The notes under the pieces are model-generated. The model was not told the DNA's origin. It was given only the letters and a program-made list of their open reading frames with translations, and did not search any database. Positions 16,399 through 25,947 of a DNA stretch of 64,000 bases are shown in pieces; position 1 is the stretch's first letter; the number at the start of each line of letters is the position of its first letter. Source of the DNA: Paracoccus saliphilus (GTDB taxonomy: Bacteria > Pseudomonadota > Alphaproteobacteria > Rhodobacterales > Rhodobacteraceae); contig KZ836026.1 of the NCBI GenBank assembly GCA_003255745.1, positions 1-64,000 of the forward strand, written 5' to 3'. The position numbers and the translations under genes are program-made.

Positions 16399-16856
16399 GG
16401 CTGGTCGAGCGCCATCTTGTAGCCCAGATGGGAATTGGCAAAGCCAAGCCGCTCATAGAAGCGGTGGGCATCGGTCCGAGAGCGGTCGCTGGTCAGCTGC
16501 ACCATCGCGCAACCCTCGTCCCGACAGCGCTGGATCGCCCAGTCCATCATCGCGCGGCCCAGCCCCCTGTTCCGCGCCTTACGTGCCACCCGCACCGCCT
16601 CGATCTGGCCGCGCCGCGCGCCGCCGCGCGACAGCCCGGCGATGAAGGTCAGTTGCAGCATCCCGGCGATGCGTCCGTCCAGTTCCACCGTGCAGAGAAA
16701 CTGGTTCGGATCGGCGTCGATGGCGGCGAAAGCCCGATGATAGTGGCTGTCGTCAGCGCCCTCGCGCCCCGCTCCAAGGGGGTCATCGGCCAGCATCGCC
16801 ACCAACGCGGGCAGGTCCGCTGCGACGGCGCGGCGAAAGACCGGTTCGCCCGTCAT
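16395..16856 (-). CDS. GNAT family N-acetyltransferase
   Basis: A 153-residue acetyl-CoA-dependent acetyltransferase. Core motif A, with the pyrophosphate-binding Arg/Gly pattern RKARNRGLGRAMMDW, sits at about 97-111, preceded by the strand RRGQIEAVRV and followed by motif B (SDRSRTDAHRFYERLGF). The length and fold order fit a single-domain GNAT. The start at 16856 overlaps the stop of the upstream MORN-repeat gene (ATGA), so they may be co-translated. The acceptor substrate is unknown. Confidence 0.85.
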   Translation of the reverse strand: MTGEPVFRRAVAADLPALVAMLADDPLGAGREGADDSHYHRAFAAIDADPNQFLCTVELDGRIAGMLQLTFIAGLSRGGARRGQIEAVRVARKARNRGLGRAMMDWAIQRCRDEGCAMVQLTSDRSRTDAHRFYERLGFANSHLGYKMALDQP

Positions 16857-18343
16857 GGCTGCTGGACGCGGCTTTCGTCCGGCATCTGCGGCGTCCCGGC
16901 ATCGGCAGAGGGTTCGGGGGCCGCCGGGTCTGCCTCGATCAGCCGGTTGTCCTGCCATTCGCCCGAGGCGACTTGGCCCGTGGCATAGCGCATGACACCT
17001 TGCCCCTGCCGTTTGCCTTGGGCGAAATTGCCTTCATAGCGGTCGCCATTGGCATAGGTGGCGACGCCTTTGCCGTCGATTTCGCCGCCTTTCCAGCCGC
17101 CTTCGTAGATGAAGCCGTCCGGTGTGGTGAGACGGCCCTGCCCCTCGCGCAGCCCGTCGACAAAGGCGCCGGTATAGACGGTCCCGTCGGGATAGGTGGC
17201 CTGCCCGTCCCCGTGGCGCTGGCCGTCCTTCCATGCGCCGGAATAGACATAGCCGTCGGGATAGGACATCCGCCCCTGCCCGTCGTTGCGCGCATTGCGG
17301 AAGCTGCCCTCATAAACCATGCCATTGGCATATGTGGCCTTGCCGTCGCCCTCGATCACGCCCTCGACCCACTGGCCCTCATAGGTCGAGCCGTCGGCAT
17401 AGGTGATCTTGCCCGTCCCATCGGGGCGATCGGCGCGCATCTGACCCAGATAGACCGAGCCGTCGGGATAGGTGATCTGGCCGCGCCCCTCCATCCGCCC
17501 CTCGACCCATTCGCCGACATAGACATAGCCGTCCGTGCCGGTGAAGGTGCCTTGCCCATGCCTGCGGTCATTGGCGAATTCGCCGTCATAGACATCGCCA
17601 TTGGCATAGGTGGCGACGCCCTGGCCCTGGCGACGGCCGCCCTCCATCTGGCCCTCATAGCGGTCGCCGGTCGGCTGGACCAGAACCCCGCTGCCCGACA
17701 TCTGGCCCGCCGCCCAAACCCCGTCATAGGTCAGCCCATCGGCCATCACCAGCTTGCCGCGCCCGGCCCGCTGGCCGGCCAGCATTCCGCCCTCATAGAC
17801 CGCGCCGTCGGGATAGGTGATCTTGCCCTGCCCTTCCTTGACGCCCGCGTTCCATTCGCCGTCATAGCGATAGCCGTCGGGCTGGGTCAGCACCCCGCGC
17901 CCTTGGTGCAGGCCCTTGACGAACTGGCCGGTATAAACCGAACCGTTGGCATATTTCGCCACGCCATCGCCGCTGATCTCTCCATCGGCCCAGCTGCCCT
18001 CGTAGGTGCCGCCGTCGGCATAGGTGATCTTGCCCCGGCCATCTGGCTTGCCGCGCGCGAACTGCCCTTCATAGACCGAGCCGTTGGGAAACTGTGCATG
18101 GCCCTGGCCCATGATCTGCCCCTCGACCCAATCCCCTTCGTAGCGATAGCCGTTGGGCAGGACATAGCTGCCCTGGCCATGCTGCACACCATTGCGGAAG
18201 GTGCCTTCGTAGACGCCGCCGTCATCGTATTGCTTGGTGACGACCTGCGCGCCCGCGGTCGCCGTCATTCCCATCAGTGCCAGCGCCGCCGCGCCCACAG
18301 CCGTCGCTGCCCGAGTTGCCGATCTCATCGCCTCTGCCCTCAT
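16853..18343 (-). CDS. Exported MORN-repeat protein, about 18 repeats
   Basis: A 496-residue protein: a signal peptide (hydrophobic AVGAAALALMGMTATAG, cleavage near AGA-Q), then about 18 consecutive 23-residue MORN units from residue about 42 to about 455, and a short acidic Pro-rich tail. Each unit follows YxGxxxxGxxxGxGxxxxxDG, for example YEGQFARGKPDGRGKITYAD. MORN repeats build long beta-solenoid-like rods that bind lipids or proteins; a periplasmic or surface rod is inferred. Two ATGs (18343, 18328) are possible; the second gives a cleaner signal peptide. Its stop overlaps the acetyltransferase start. No catalytic domain is present. Confidence 0.85.
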   Translation of the reverse strand: MRAEAMRSATRAATAVGAAALALMGMTATAGAQVVTKQYDDGGVYEGTFRNGVQHGQGSYVLPNGYRYEGDWVEGQIMGQGHAQFPNGSVYEGQFARGKPDGRGKITYADGGTYEGSWADGEISGDGVAKYANGSVYTGQFVKGLHQGRGVLTQPDGYRYDGEWNAGVKEGQGKITYPDGAVYEGGMLAGQRAGRGKLVMADGLTYDGVWAAGQMSGSGVLVQPTGDRYEGQMEGGRRQGQGVATYANGDVYDGEFANDRRHGQGTFTGTDGYVYVGEWVEGRMEGRGQITYPDGSVYLGQMRADRPDGTGKITYADGSTYEGQWVEGVIEGDGKATYANGMVYEGSFRNARNDGQGRMSYPDGYVYSGAWKDGQRHGDGQATYPDGTVYTGAFVDGLREGQGRLTTPDGFIYEGGWKGGEIDGKGVATYANGDRYEGNFAQGKRQGQGVMRYATGQVASGEWQDNRLIEADPAAPEPSADAGTPQMPDESRVQQP

Positions 18344-18415
18344 GGTGTCTTGAGGGTGGGTTTATCTCAGCAGGGCCAAAGGCGCAAAGCCCGTCTTGCG
18401 GCGCCCAAAGGCAGG

Positions 18416-20026
18416 TCACGGGATCTCCAGCTTGCCGACCAGGGGCACGTCATCCTGGGGGCCGACGCTGTGACGTTCGATCATGCGGTGAACCACGGGA
18501 TCGGCGTCGCCTTGGTGCAGAGCGCGCAGGGCGACGGTCACTTCGGCGTCGGACTTGGTGCGGCGCAGGTTGTGGCGGACATATTCGTCCCAGGTCGCGA
18601 TGTGATAGCTTTCGCTCCAGCGGTCGGGATGTTCCAGGTCGCGCAGCAGCGCCCAGTTGCGGGCGCCGTCCCGCCTGCGGATGTTGCGGCGCAGGCGCAT
18701 CAGGCGAAGGAATTCCGGCACGTCATCCTGATCGATGCTGTAGTCGACCATCACCATGATCGGGCCTGACCGTCCGCGCAGGTCCAGCCGCAGGGCGGGT
18801 TCCTGGAAGCGGTTCACCGGGTCCAGGTCCACCGTGCCAAATTCGGGTGCGCGCAGCCAAAGGCCGATCCCGGCGCCAAAGGCCAAAACCCCCCCTGCGC
18901 CGCAAAGGGCCGTTTCCAGCCCATAGGCGCCCGCCACCGCGCCCCACAGCCAAGCGCCAGCCGCCATGCCGCCAAAGGTCGCCGTCTGGTACAGCGCCAG
19001 GGCCCGTGCCACCACCCATCGCGGCGTGGACAGCTGAACCGTCACGTTGAACAAGGACAGCGCCAGCACCCAGGCTGCCCCTGCCGGCAGCATCGCCAGC
19101 GCCTGCAGCCAGATCGATTCGGTCAGTCCCAGCACCAGGGCCGCCACCGCAAAGCCCCCGAAGGCCATCCGCACAACATGTTCGTTGTCCATCCGCGCCC
19201 GGATCCGCGGGTTCAGCAGCGACCCGCCCTCGGGGTGGCTTTTCGCCACCAGCGGCAGCAAGGCCAGCACCGCGATGGCGGCAAGGCCGAACAGCGCGCC
19301 GCGCAGCATCACCCGCATCAGGTTCGGGGACAGCGCGACATAGCGCAGCCCCGCCCCCATGGCCGCCAGGAACGGCTCGGGCGTGGTCACGCGCGGGGCA
19401 AGCCGGGGTTGCCACCGCATCATGGCGCCCAGAAGGGGCAGATAGCTGACGGCATTGACCGCAAAGGCCGCCGCCGCGCCAAAGGCCGCCACGATGAAGC
19501 CGCCCGCGGCGGGACCGACGCTGCGCATCAGGTTGAAGCCGACCGAGTTCAGGCTGACCGCCGCCGGCAGGTCCTGGCGCGCCACCAGATCGCCCATGCT
19601 GGCCTGCCAAGGCGGATTATAAAGCGCCTGCCCCGCCCCCAGCAGGAAGGTAAAGGCCAGCAGCAGCCAGGGCGTCAGCCAGCCGTTCCAGGCGACGACC
19701 GCCAGCGCGACAGACACAGTCACCATGAAAATCAACGCCGTCATCAGCAGTGCCTTGCGGTCGAAGATATCGGCCAAGGCGCCAGATGCGATGGCCAGCA
19801 GCATGACGGGCAGCGTGTTCGATGCCTGCACAAGCGCGATCAGCGTCGCGCTTTCGGTCAGCTGGGTCATCAGCCAGGCCGCGCCCACAGCCTGGATCAG
19901 CCCCCCGAAGTTCGAGATCAGCGTCGCCGACCACAGCAGCCGGAAATCGCGATAGCCGAAGGGGGCAAGTGCGCCCCGTAGGCGGGCGGGGGCCGGGGCA
20001 TTGTCTGGTGGGCTTGGGCTGGTCAC
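18416..20026 (-). CDS. MFS_3-type exporter with C-terminal soluble domain; apparent internal deletion
   Basis: A 536-residue transporter of the MFS_3 (transmembrane secretion effector, EntS-like) family: twelve-helix-type MFS region (FRLLWSATLISNFGGLIQ, SGALADIFDRKALLM, LLLAFTFLLGAGQALYNPPW) followed by a cytoplasmic domain of about 130 residues resembling a dimeric alpha/beta barrel (IMVMVDYSIDQDDVPEFLRL; HIATWDEYVRHNLRR). Around residues 264-276 the sequence reads LPLVAKSHPEGGSLLNPRI, where relatives have roughly 17-20 more hydrophobic residues (TYGLLLGAFGxGAxGG-like) between GG and LLNPR. The start is uncertain: GTG at 20026 fits, with a weak ribosome site. Confidence 0.8.
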   Translation of the reverse strand: MTSPSPPDNAPAPARLRGALAPFGYRDFRLLWSATLISNFGGLIQAVGAAWLMTQLTESATLIALVQASNTLPVMLLAIASGALADIFDRKALLMTALIFMVTVSVALAVVAWNGWLTPWLLLAFTFLLGAGQALYNPPWQASMGDLVARQDLPAAVSLNSVGFNLMRSVGPAAGGFIVAAFGAAAAFAVNAVSYLPLLGAMMRWQPRLAPRVTTPEPFLAAMGAGLRYVALSPNLMRVMLRGALFGLAAIAVLALLPLVAKSHPEGGSLLNPRIRARMDNEHVVRMAFGGFAVAALVLGLTESIWLQALAMLPAGAAWVLALSLFNVTVQLSTPRWVVARALALYQTATFGGMAAGAWLWGAVAGAYGLETALCGAGGVLAFGAGIGLWLRAPEFGTVDLDPVNRFQEPALRLDLRGRSGPIMVMVDYSIDQDDVPEFLRLMRLRRNIRRRDGARNWALLRDLEHPDRWSESYHIATWDEYVRHNLRRTKSDAEVTVALRALHQGDADPVVHRMIERHSVGPQDDVPLVGKLEIP

Positions 20027-20090
20027 ATCGTGCTGCTTTTTCTGGTGGGCGAAGGAAGCGGCCGCACCGGCTCGCTGAGGTCCTTGCGGA

Positions 20091-20339
20091 TCAGCCGGCG
20101 CGCTGCACCAGTCGCAAGACAAGCAGCAGGATCACTGCCCCCACGGTGGCGTGGATGATCGCGCCCAGAACGGAACCCGCCGCTCCGAAACCGATCGCGG
20201 GGAACAGAAAGGACGCGATCAGGGCCCCCACGATGCCGACGACGATGTTGACCAGCAGGCCCTGTCCGTGACCCTTGACCAGCAGGCCCGCCAGCCATCC
20301 GGCGATGGCACCGACAATCAGTGCGACAATGATGTTCAT
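20091..20339 (-). CDS. GlsB/YeaQ/YmgE family stress-associated membrane protein
   Basis: An 82-residue protein made almost wholly of three membrane helices: IVALIVGAIAGWLAGLLVKG, LLVNIVVGIVGALIASFLF, and a C-terminal helix VGAVILLLVLRLVQ. The GAIAGWLAG and GIVGALIA glycine motifs define the GlsB (transglycosylase-associated) family, a small membrane protein induced by stress in several bacteria. The start at 20339 gives the family length although the frame is open further upstream. A second family member lies at 42801-43064 in this window. Confidence 0.88.
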   Translation of the reverse strand: MNIIVALIVGAIAGWLAGLLVKGHGQGLLVNIVVGIVGALIASFLFPAIGFGAAGSVLGAIIHATVGAVILLLVLRLVQRAG

Positions 20340-20642
20340 CTTGGATGATTCCCCGGAACGTTGCGGTCTTCTGCGCCGGATTTGGAAACCAAACCACACG
20401 CCAAGTTGTTCCGCTTGAGTGCAAACTTGATCAAGCTGACGCGGCAGGGCCACATAGTCTGCGTTCAAAGGCGTTGTCAGGTTCACGATTGCCCCGCCGG
20501 GCTTGACGCGGCCATGTGGTCAGGCTCATGCAACGCTGTGCGAATCGCGCATGATGGCATCGCCGTTGTCGCGACAGAAAAATGACGCTGCCTTGGACCT
20601 GTCTCTGCCGACGGGACCGACGATGATAAGGAACATGCAACG
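20340..20642. other. Divergent intergenic region without a gene
   Basis: About 300 bp between the GlsB-like gene and the L,D-transpeptidase gene. Reading frames here have no family resemblance and no starts with ribosome sites. The stretch is less GC-rich than its flanks and must hold promoters for both divergent genes, but I could not single out a convincing -35/-10 pair or RNA structure. Confidence 0.4.
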
Positions 20643-21593
20643 ATGCGCCTCGCTTTCCTCTTTGCGGCGCTGGCCTTGGGGCTGGCGGCTTGCGGTCCCT
20701 CTCAGGAAGCTGCGGCCCCGGCACTGGAACAGCCGGTGTCGATCCCCGAGATCTATCAGTCGCGGGTCGACACCGGTCCCAACGGTGACCAGATTCAGAT
20801 CCCGGCCGTTCGTGCCGCTTATCTGATCGACCGCAACCGCCGCCAGATCGTTCCTTATAATGGGGCCGAGGCGCCAGGCACGATCGTGGTCGATCCCTAT
20901 GCGCGTGTCCTATATCACGTCCAGCCGGGGGGTCAGGCGATGCGCTATGGCGTGGCCGTCGGGCGTGCCGGCAAAGGCTTTGAAGGCCGCGCCACGATCG
21001 CCCGCAAGGCGGCCTGGCCCAGCTGGCGCCCGACCGACAACATGCTGAAGACCGAACCCGAGCTTTACGGCCAGTTCGCCGACGGCCTGTCGGGCGGCAT
21101 GCACAATCCGCTCGGGTCGCGGGCCCTCTATCTTTACCAGGGGAACACCGACACCTATTACCGCATCCACGGCACGATGGACCCTTCGTCCATCGGCAAG
21201 GCCACTTCGGCCGGCTGCATCCGCCTGTTCAACCAAGACGTGATCGACCTGTTCGAAGCTGTTCCGACCGGGACCGAGGTCGTCGTGCGGTCAGAGGTCG
21301 AAAGCGTGCGGATGGAAGGCCCGATGATGGAAACCCCGGAAGGTTATGTGGTTCCGGCGGTCCAGGCCCAGCCCGTCGTCGCCCCCGCAGCGACCCCCGT
21401 CGCGGGGGCCGCCGTGACACCTGCACAGGCGCCGGTCGATCCCTATGCCGCGATGATGGCCCCGCCTGTGGCCACCTCGATGGTCGCGCCAACAGCCATG
21501 CCGGTTGACCAGACGGTGGTGACCGATCCCTTTGCCACGACCGCCGACGCGGGTTTCGTATCGCCCGTGGAAAGCGCCGTTCCCAGCTGGTGA
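20643..21593 (+). CDS. L,D-transpeptidase (YkuD) lipoprotein
   Basis: A 316-residue lipoprotein (lipobox GLAAC, lipidated Cys17) that cross-links peptidoglycan or attaches proteins to it, acting in the periplasm. The YkuD domain spans about residues 78-222. The catalytic motif is intact: [20 protein letters not shown] (His176, Cys192), followed by IRLFN. A C-terminal tail of about 90 residues is low-complexity (Pro, Ala, Val, Met) without a recognised fold. A hairpin terminator follows at 21632-21654. It heads an envelope cluster with the basic Lys/Ala-rich protein and a lytic transglycosylase. Confidence 0.92.
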   Translation: MRLAFLFAALALGLAACGPSQEAAAPALEQPVSIPEIYQSRVDTGPNGDQIQIPAVRAAYLIDRNRRQIVPYNGAEAPGTIVVDPYARVLYHVQPGGQAMRYGVAVGRAGKGFEGRATIARKAAWPSWRPTDNMLKTEPELYGQFADGLSGGMHNPLGSRALYLYQGNTDTYYRIHGTMDPSSIGKATSAGCIRLFNQDVIDLFEAVPTGTEVVVRSEVESVRMEGPMMETPEGYVVPAVQAQPVVAPAATPVAGAAVTPAQAPVDPYAAMMAPPVATSMVAPTAMPVDQTVVTDPFATTADAGFVSPVESAVPSW

Positions 21594-21631
21594 TCGCGCA
21601 GACCATGCCGACAAGAGAGTTCCATCTGGTG

Positions 21632-21654
21632 GGCCCGGCACATGCCGGGCCTTT
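21632..21654 (+). terminator. Rho-independent terminator after L,D-transpeptidase gene
   Basis: GGCCCGGC (21632-21639) and GCCGGGCC (21644-21651) form a perfect 8-bp stem around the loop ACAT, followed by a short T-rich run. It sits 39 bp after the transpeptidase stop and about 70 bp before the next gene, so the two genes are probably not one transcript, or only by read-through. Confidence 0.7.
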
Positions 21655-21724
21655 CCATTTGCAAATTTCGCGTTCTGTGGGCAATGTCTCGACACATCCA
21701 ACCCGTTGATCCGAAGGCCCCGCG

Positions 21725-22621
21725 ATGCCCAATCACGTCAAGCGCGAGCAGGAGGTGCTGAACCAGCACCAGCTGAGCCTCAGCGAAAGAAGCCGCCAGC
21801 CGGTCCTGGGGACCCTGGACGATCCGGCGATCCATGACCTGCTTGACCTGCTGCGCACGGCACGGTCCGATGCCAAGCCCGGCCCTGATGCCGAAGACGA
21901 CGCGCCGTTCAGGATGATGGCCGCCGCTGTCCGCCGGGTCGAGGCCGAGCGTCGCAAACGCGGCCTGTCCCCGCAACGCCAGATGCCCGCCAGCCCGCAG
22001 GCGGCGGCCGCCGCGGCCACCCCTTCGGCCGCAGTCGTCGCCCCGGTCGCAGCCAAGGCGGGGACCAAGCGCAAGCGGGCGACGGTGTCGCGCAAGCCGG
22101 CTGGCCGCAAGTCGGCCGAAGCACGGAAAACGGATCTGCGCACCGAACCGCATCGAGTTCCCAAGCGACGTGCCGCCACGCAGGCCACGACTGCCGCGGC
22201 CGAGGCGGATGCGCCCGCCGCTGACCCGCAGGCGTTCCCGGCCCCTGACCAGGCGGAGGTTGAGCGGACAGCCAGCCAGGCCATGCGCAAAGCCCGCAAG
22301 GAGGCCGAAAAGGCCGCTGCAAAAGCCGCCGACAAGGCCGCCCGCAAGGCCGAGCGGAAGGCCCTGAAGCAGGCTGAGAACGCCGCCGCCAAGGCCGAAC
22401 GCAAGGTTGCCAAGAAAGCGGCCAAGGACGCGCAGAAGGCGGAAAAGAAAGCCGCCGAAAAGGCTGATCGCAAGGCTGCCAAGAAAGCGGCGCGGGCCGA
22501 GGAGAAACCTAAATCCGCAAAGTCCAAGGGCGACGGCAAGCCCAAGGCCAAGGCGGGAAAGGCCGAGGGCGACAAGCCGGCCACCGCCGATCCAGGCAAG
22601 CCCGCCAAGACAACCAAGTGA
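21725..22621 (+). CDS. Lys/Ala-rich basic protein, histone H1-like tail
   Basis: A 298-residue protein I cannot assign. Residues 1-85 look folded or helical (LGTLDDPAIHDLLDLLRTAR; FRMMAAAVRRVEAERRKRG). The rest is low-complexity: an Ala/Pro/Thr stretch, then from about residue 190 a long charged Ala-Lys helix (units such as KAARKAERKALKQ and KKAAEKADRKAAKKAARAEE), ending in a Lys/Pro/Gly tail. The C-terminal part resembles eukaryote H1-like bacterial tails (nucleic-acid binding) or TolA-like helical spacers, but there is no signal peptide or membrane segment. GAAGG precedes the ATG. It lies between two peptidoglycan enzyme genes. Confidence 0.7.
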   Translation: MPNHVKREQEVLNQHQLSLSERSRQPVLGTLDDPAIHDLLDLLRTARSDAKPGPDAEDDAPFRMMAAAVRRVEAERRKRGLSPQRQMPASPQAAAAAATPSAAVVAPVAAKAGTKRKRATVSRKPAGRKSAEARKTDLRTEPHRVPKRRAATQATTAAAEADAPAADPQAFPAPDQAEVERTASQAMRKARKEAEKAAAKAADKAARKAERKALKQAENAAAKAERKVAKKAAKDAQKAEKKAAEKADRKAAKKAARAEEKPKSAKSKGDGKPKAKAGKAEGDKPATADPGKPAKTTK

Positions 22622-22651
22622 CCGGGCCCGCCCAAGGCGGGTCCGTCGACC

Positions 22652-23611
22652 ATGGCGAAAGACCTTGTGACCTTCATGCTTCAGTTCTTCCTTCGCCTTG
22701 CTCTGGCCGCGGCCCTGCTGGCTCCTGCGACGACAGGCGCCTTGGCGCGCCCCGCGGTCGATGCGCTGGACGGGCGGGCGCCACACCGCGTTTCCGAGGA
22801 CCTGCGATGCACTGATGACGGGCGCGACTGCATCCGCAAGGACAGCTATGCAGCCGATGTCTGCAAGCTGATTGAGCGCAATGCCAGCGAACAGGGGCTG
22901 GATCCTGCCTTCCTAGCCCGCCTCTTGTGGAAGGAAAGCCGGTTCGAGCCCTCTGCCGTCAGCCCCGCCGGCGCGCTTGGCATTGCGCAGTTCATGCCGG
23001 GAACGGCCGACCTGTACTGGCTGGACGATCCCTTTAACCCGGCCCAGGCCATCGGCAAGGCGGCCTGGTACCTAGGCCAACTGAGCCAGCGTTTCGGCAA
23101 TATCGGCCTGGCGGCTGTTGCTTATAACGGCGGCGAGAATCGCGCCGCTCGCTTTGTCGCGCAGCAGACGACCCTGCCCTACGAGACGGTGGATTACGTC
23201 GAATCGATCACCGGCTTCAGCGCCCATCGCTGGCGTGACAACCCGCCCGCACCATCTGATCTCAAGCTGGCTCTGGTCCCCGAAATGCCCTTCCGGCAAT
23301 CCTGCGAGAAGATGGCCGGCGACCGGAAGCTGCGCGAGTTCAACACCCAGCCCCCGGTCATGCCTTGGGGCGTGATCGTGGCCAGCCATCCCAGCCAGGC
23401 GGGGGCCGCCCAGCAGGTGTCCCGGCTGAACCGCACGCTGCGGCCGATCCTGGATGACGGCGCGCGCGTGGGTTATGTGCGCAAGCGGCTGAGCGGCATG
23501 CCGCGCGCCGTCTATACCGCGCAGGTGGGCTATCAGTCCCGCAATGAGGCCGCGACCTTCTGCGCCCGCTTCCAGCGGCTTGGCGGGCGCTGCATCGTGC
23601 TGAGGAACTAG
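22652..23611 (+). CDS. Lytic transglycosylase with SPOR domain
   Basis: A 319-residue exported enzyme that cleaves peptidoglycan glycan strands to anhydro-muropeptides. After a signal peptide (FFLRLALAAALLAPATTGALA) the SLT domain spans about residues 72-165: catalytic Glu in LLWKESRFEPSAVSPAGALG, then IAQFMPGTADLYW and AVAYNGGENR. A C-terminal SPOR-like domain (about 240-319; WGVIVASHPSQAGAAQQV, VGYVRKRL, ATFCARFQRLGGRC) would bind denuded glycan at division sites. ATG 22652 or 22676 are both possible; the latter gives a shorter signal peptide. It starts 30 bp after the basic-protein gene, so they are likely co-transcribed. Confidence 0.88.
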   Translation: MAKDLVTFMLQFFLRLALAAALLAPATTGALARPAVDALDGRAPHRVSEDLRCTDDGRDCIRKDSYAADVCKLIERNASEQGLDPAFLARLLWKESRFEPSAVSPAGALGIAQFMPGTADLYWLDDPFNPAQAIGKAAWYLGQLSQRFGNIGLAAVAYNGGENRAARFVAQQTTLPYETVDYVESITGFSAHRWRDNPPAPSDLKLALVPEMPFRQSCEKMAGDRKLREFNTQPPVMPWGVIVASHPSQAGAAQQVSRLNRTLRPILDDGARVGYVRKRLSGMPRAVYTAQVGYQSRNEAATFCARFQRLGGRCIVLRN

Positions 23612-23624
23612 GCGGGAACGCCTT

Positions 23625-25820
23625 TCACAGAAAGCTCTGCGGGTCGATGTCCACCGACAGGCGCAGGTTCGTGGGCAGCTTGACGCCCGACAACCAGTCC
23701 GCGATGGCCGCCTGCAGCGGCGCCTGGCGCGGCGCGCGGATCAGCATCCGCATCCGGTGACGCCCCCTGACCCGCGCTATGGGCGCGGGGGCGGGTCCCC
23801 ACAGCTCGGCCCCGACCTCGGCCAGGGGTTGCGCCAGCCCCGCCAAGTGCCGAGCAAAATCGGCGACCACGCCCAGGTCGGGATGCGACAGGATGATCCC
23901 GGCCAGGCGGCCGAACGGGGGCATCCCGGCAGCCTGCCGCCCCTGCGCCTCGGCATCCCAGAACGCCTCGTCCTGCCCTGTCAGGATGGCCCGGATCACC
24001 GGGTGGTCGGGCTGGTGCGTCTGCAACAGCGCGACGCCCGGCGCCGCCCCCGACTGCCGCCCCGCCCGGCCCGCGACCTGGCGCATCAGCTGAAAGCTGC
24101 GTTCCGCCGCGCGCAGGTCGGCGCCCTGCAGACCCAGGTCGGCATCAACGACCCCCACCAGCGTCAGGCGGCGAAAGTTGTGGCCCTTGGCGACGATCTG
24201 CGTGCCGATGATGATGTCGGTGTCCCCCTCGGCGATCTCGGCGATGGTTTCCTTCAGCGCGCGCGCCGAATGGAACAGGTCGGATGACAGCACGGTGGCT
24301 TTGGCGTCAGGGAACCGGGCTGCGACCTCTTCGGCGATGCGCTCCACGCCCGGCCCGATGGGGGCCAGCTTGCCTTCCACCCCGCAGGACGGGCAGGCGT
24401 TAGGGATCGGGCGCGTTTCGCCGCACTGGTGGCAAACCAGACGGTTCTGGAAGCGATGTTCCACCATCCGCGCGTCGCATTGGTGGCAGCCGATCTGTTC
24501 GCCGCAGGCGCGGCAGACGGTGACGGGGGCAAAGCCGCGCCGGTTCAGGAAGATCAGCGATTGTTCACCCTTGGCCAGCCGTGCGGTCACCGCCTGCGCC
24601 AGCGTGGGCGAGATCCAGCGCCCCGGCTCCATCGCCTCGGCCCGCAGGTCGATCGCGGCCATCTGCGGCAGTTCTGCCTCGCCATAGCGGGATCGCAGGT
24701 CCAGCCGCCGGTACTTGCCCGCCGCCGCGTTCACCCAGCTTTCCAGAGACGGCGTGGCCGAGGCCAGCACCACCTGCGACCGACTGATGGACGCGCGCAG
24801 CACCGCCATGTCGCGGGCGCTGTAATAGACCACATCCTCCTGCTTGTAGCTGCTGTCATGCTCCTCATCGACGACGATCAGGCCCAGGTCGCGGAAGGGC
24901 AGGAACAGCGCCGACCGCGCGCCAACGATTAGCCCGACCTCGCCCCGGCCAGCCATGTGCCACAGGCGCCGCCTTTCGGTCCGGGTGATGCCGCTGTGCC
25001 ATTCGCCGGGGCGCGCGCCGAACCGCGCCTCGACCCGGTCCAGGAACTCGGCCGACAGCGCGATCTCGGGCAGCAGGACCAGCGCCTGCCGCCCCTGCGC
25101 CAGGCATTCGGCCACGGCTTCCAGATAGACCTCGGTCTTGCCCGAGCCGGTGACGCCACGCAGCAGCGTGGTGCCATAGCTGCCGGACCTGATGGCGCCG
25201 CGCAGGCTGTCGGCCGCCGCCTGCTGGTCGGGGGCCAGCGGCTTGCCCGGCAGGGAGGGATCAAGCCGCGGATAGGGCAGGTCGCGCGGCGCCTCGATCT
25301 CGGCCAGGGCGCCCATGCCCACCAAGCCCTTGACGACCGAGGTGCCGACCCCCGCCAGCTGCGCCAGTTCCGAGGCGGCAAAGCTGGCGCCGCCGTGATC
25401 GGCCACCACCTGCATGACACGGGCGCGCGCCTCGGTCTGGCGGCCCACCTGCCCCGAGCCGGGGACGATGATGCGGCGCGCGGCGGGCGGCTGGTCGATA
25501 TCGGGCGCGCGCGTGGCCATGCGCAGCATCAGGGGCAGCGGCGTCAGCGTATATTCCGCGGCCCGCGTCAGGAAATCCAGGAACCCCGCCGAAAACGGCT
25601 CCGCATCCAGCACCCGCGCGACCGGGCGCAGCCGCGCCAGGTCGAAGTCGCCGGTCCCCTCGCCCCAGACCAGGCCCAGCACCCGGCGCGGCCCCAGCGG
25701 CACCAGCACCAGCTGTCCCTGCCGCACGCCGGTGTCGGGCGCCAGGTAATCCAGCACGCCCACCGGCTCACAGGTCAGGACCGCGATCCGGGCGCGGGGC
25801 GGGAAAAAGGCTTGGCTCAT
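23625..25820 (-). CDS. priA: Primosomal protein N' (PriA) helicase
   Basis: A 731-residue replication-restart helicase (3' to 5') that recognises stalled forks. The N-terminal 3' DNA-binding domain (about 1-100: [19 protein letters not shown]) is followed by the helicase core: Walker [15 protein letters not shown] (222-229 core), DEEH at 318-321, and [12 protein letters not shown]. The zinc module follows ([31 protein letters not shown]) and then the C-terminal [20 protein letters not shown] region. The start at 25820 (MSQAFF) gives the family length; the frame is open much further upstream, overlapping the divergent aldolase gene, which I reject. Confidence 0.92.
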   Translation of the reverse strand: MSQAFFPPRARIAVLTCEPVGVLDYLAPDTGVRQGQLVLVPLGPRRVLGLVWGEGTGDFDLARLRPVARVLDAEPFSAGFLDFLTRAAEYTLTPLPLMLRMATRAPDIDQPPAARRIIVPGSGQVGRQTEARARVMQVVADHGGASFAASELAQLAGVGTSVVKGLVGMGALAEIEAPRDLPYPRLDPSLPGKPLAPDQQAAADSLRGAIRSGSYGTTLLRGVTGSGKTEVYLEAVAECLAQGRQALVLLPEIALSAEFLDRVEARFGARPGEWHSGITRTERRRLWHMAGRGEVGLIVGARSALFLPFRDLGLIVVDEEHDSSYKQEDVVYYSARDMAVLRASISRSQVVLASATPSLESWVNAAAGKYRRLDLRSRYGEAELPQMAAIDLRAEAMEPGRWISPTLAQAVTARLAKGEQSLIFLNRRGFAPVTVCRACGEQIGCHQCDARMVEHRFQNRLVCHQCGETRPIPNACPSCGVEGKLAPIGPGVERIAEEVAARFPDAKATVLSSDLFHSARALKETIAEIAEGDTDIIIGTQIVAKGHNFRRLTLVGVVDADLGLQGADLRAAERSFQLMRQVAGRAGRQSGAAPGVALLQTHQPDHPVIRAILTGQDEAFWDAEAQGRQAAGMPPFGRLAGIILSHPDLGVVADFARHLAGLAQPLAEVGAELWGPAPAPIARVRGRHRMRMLIRAPRQAPLQAAIADWLSGVKLPTNLRLSVDIDPQSFL

Positions 25821-25947
25821 GGGCCGCGATAAAGACGGGCCGCGCCGCCGGTTGCAAGCCCCGGACGCGCGGCGGGACCGGTTCGGCCTTCCCGCGCGGG
25901 GCCATCTGAAGTATGACCCATCCAAAGCGTGCCAGAGGAGCCGGACC

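Noticed and set aside
16853..18343. Regular 69-bp periodicity considered as a CRISPR or satellite array
   Set aside because: The repeats are in-frame protein repeats with diverged DNA and no spacers; they encode MORN units.
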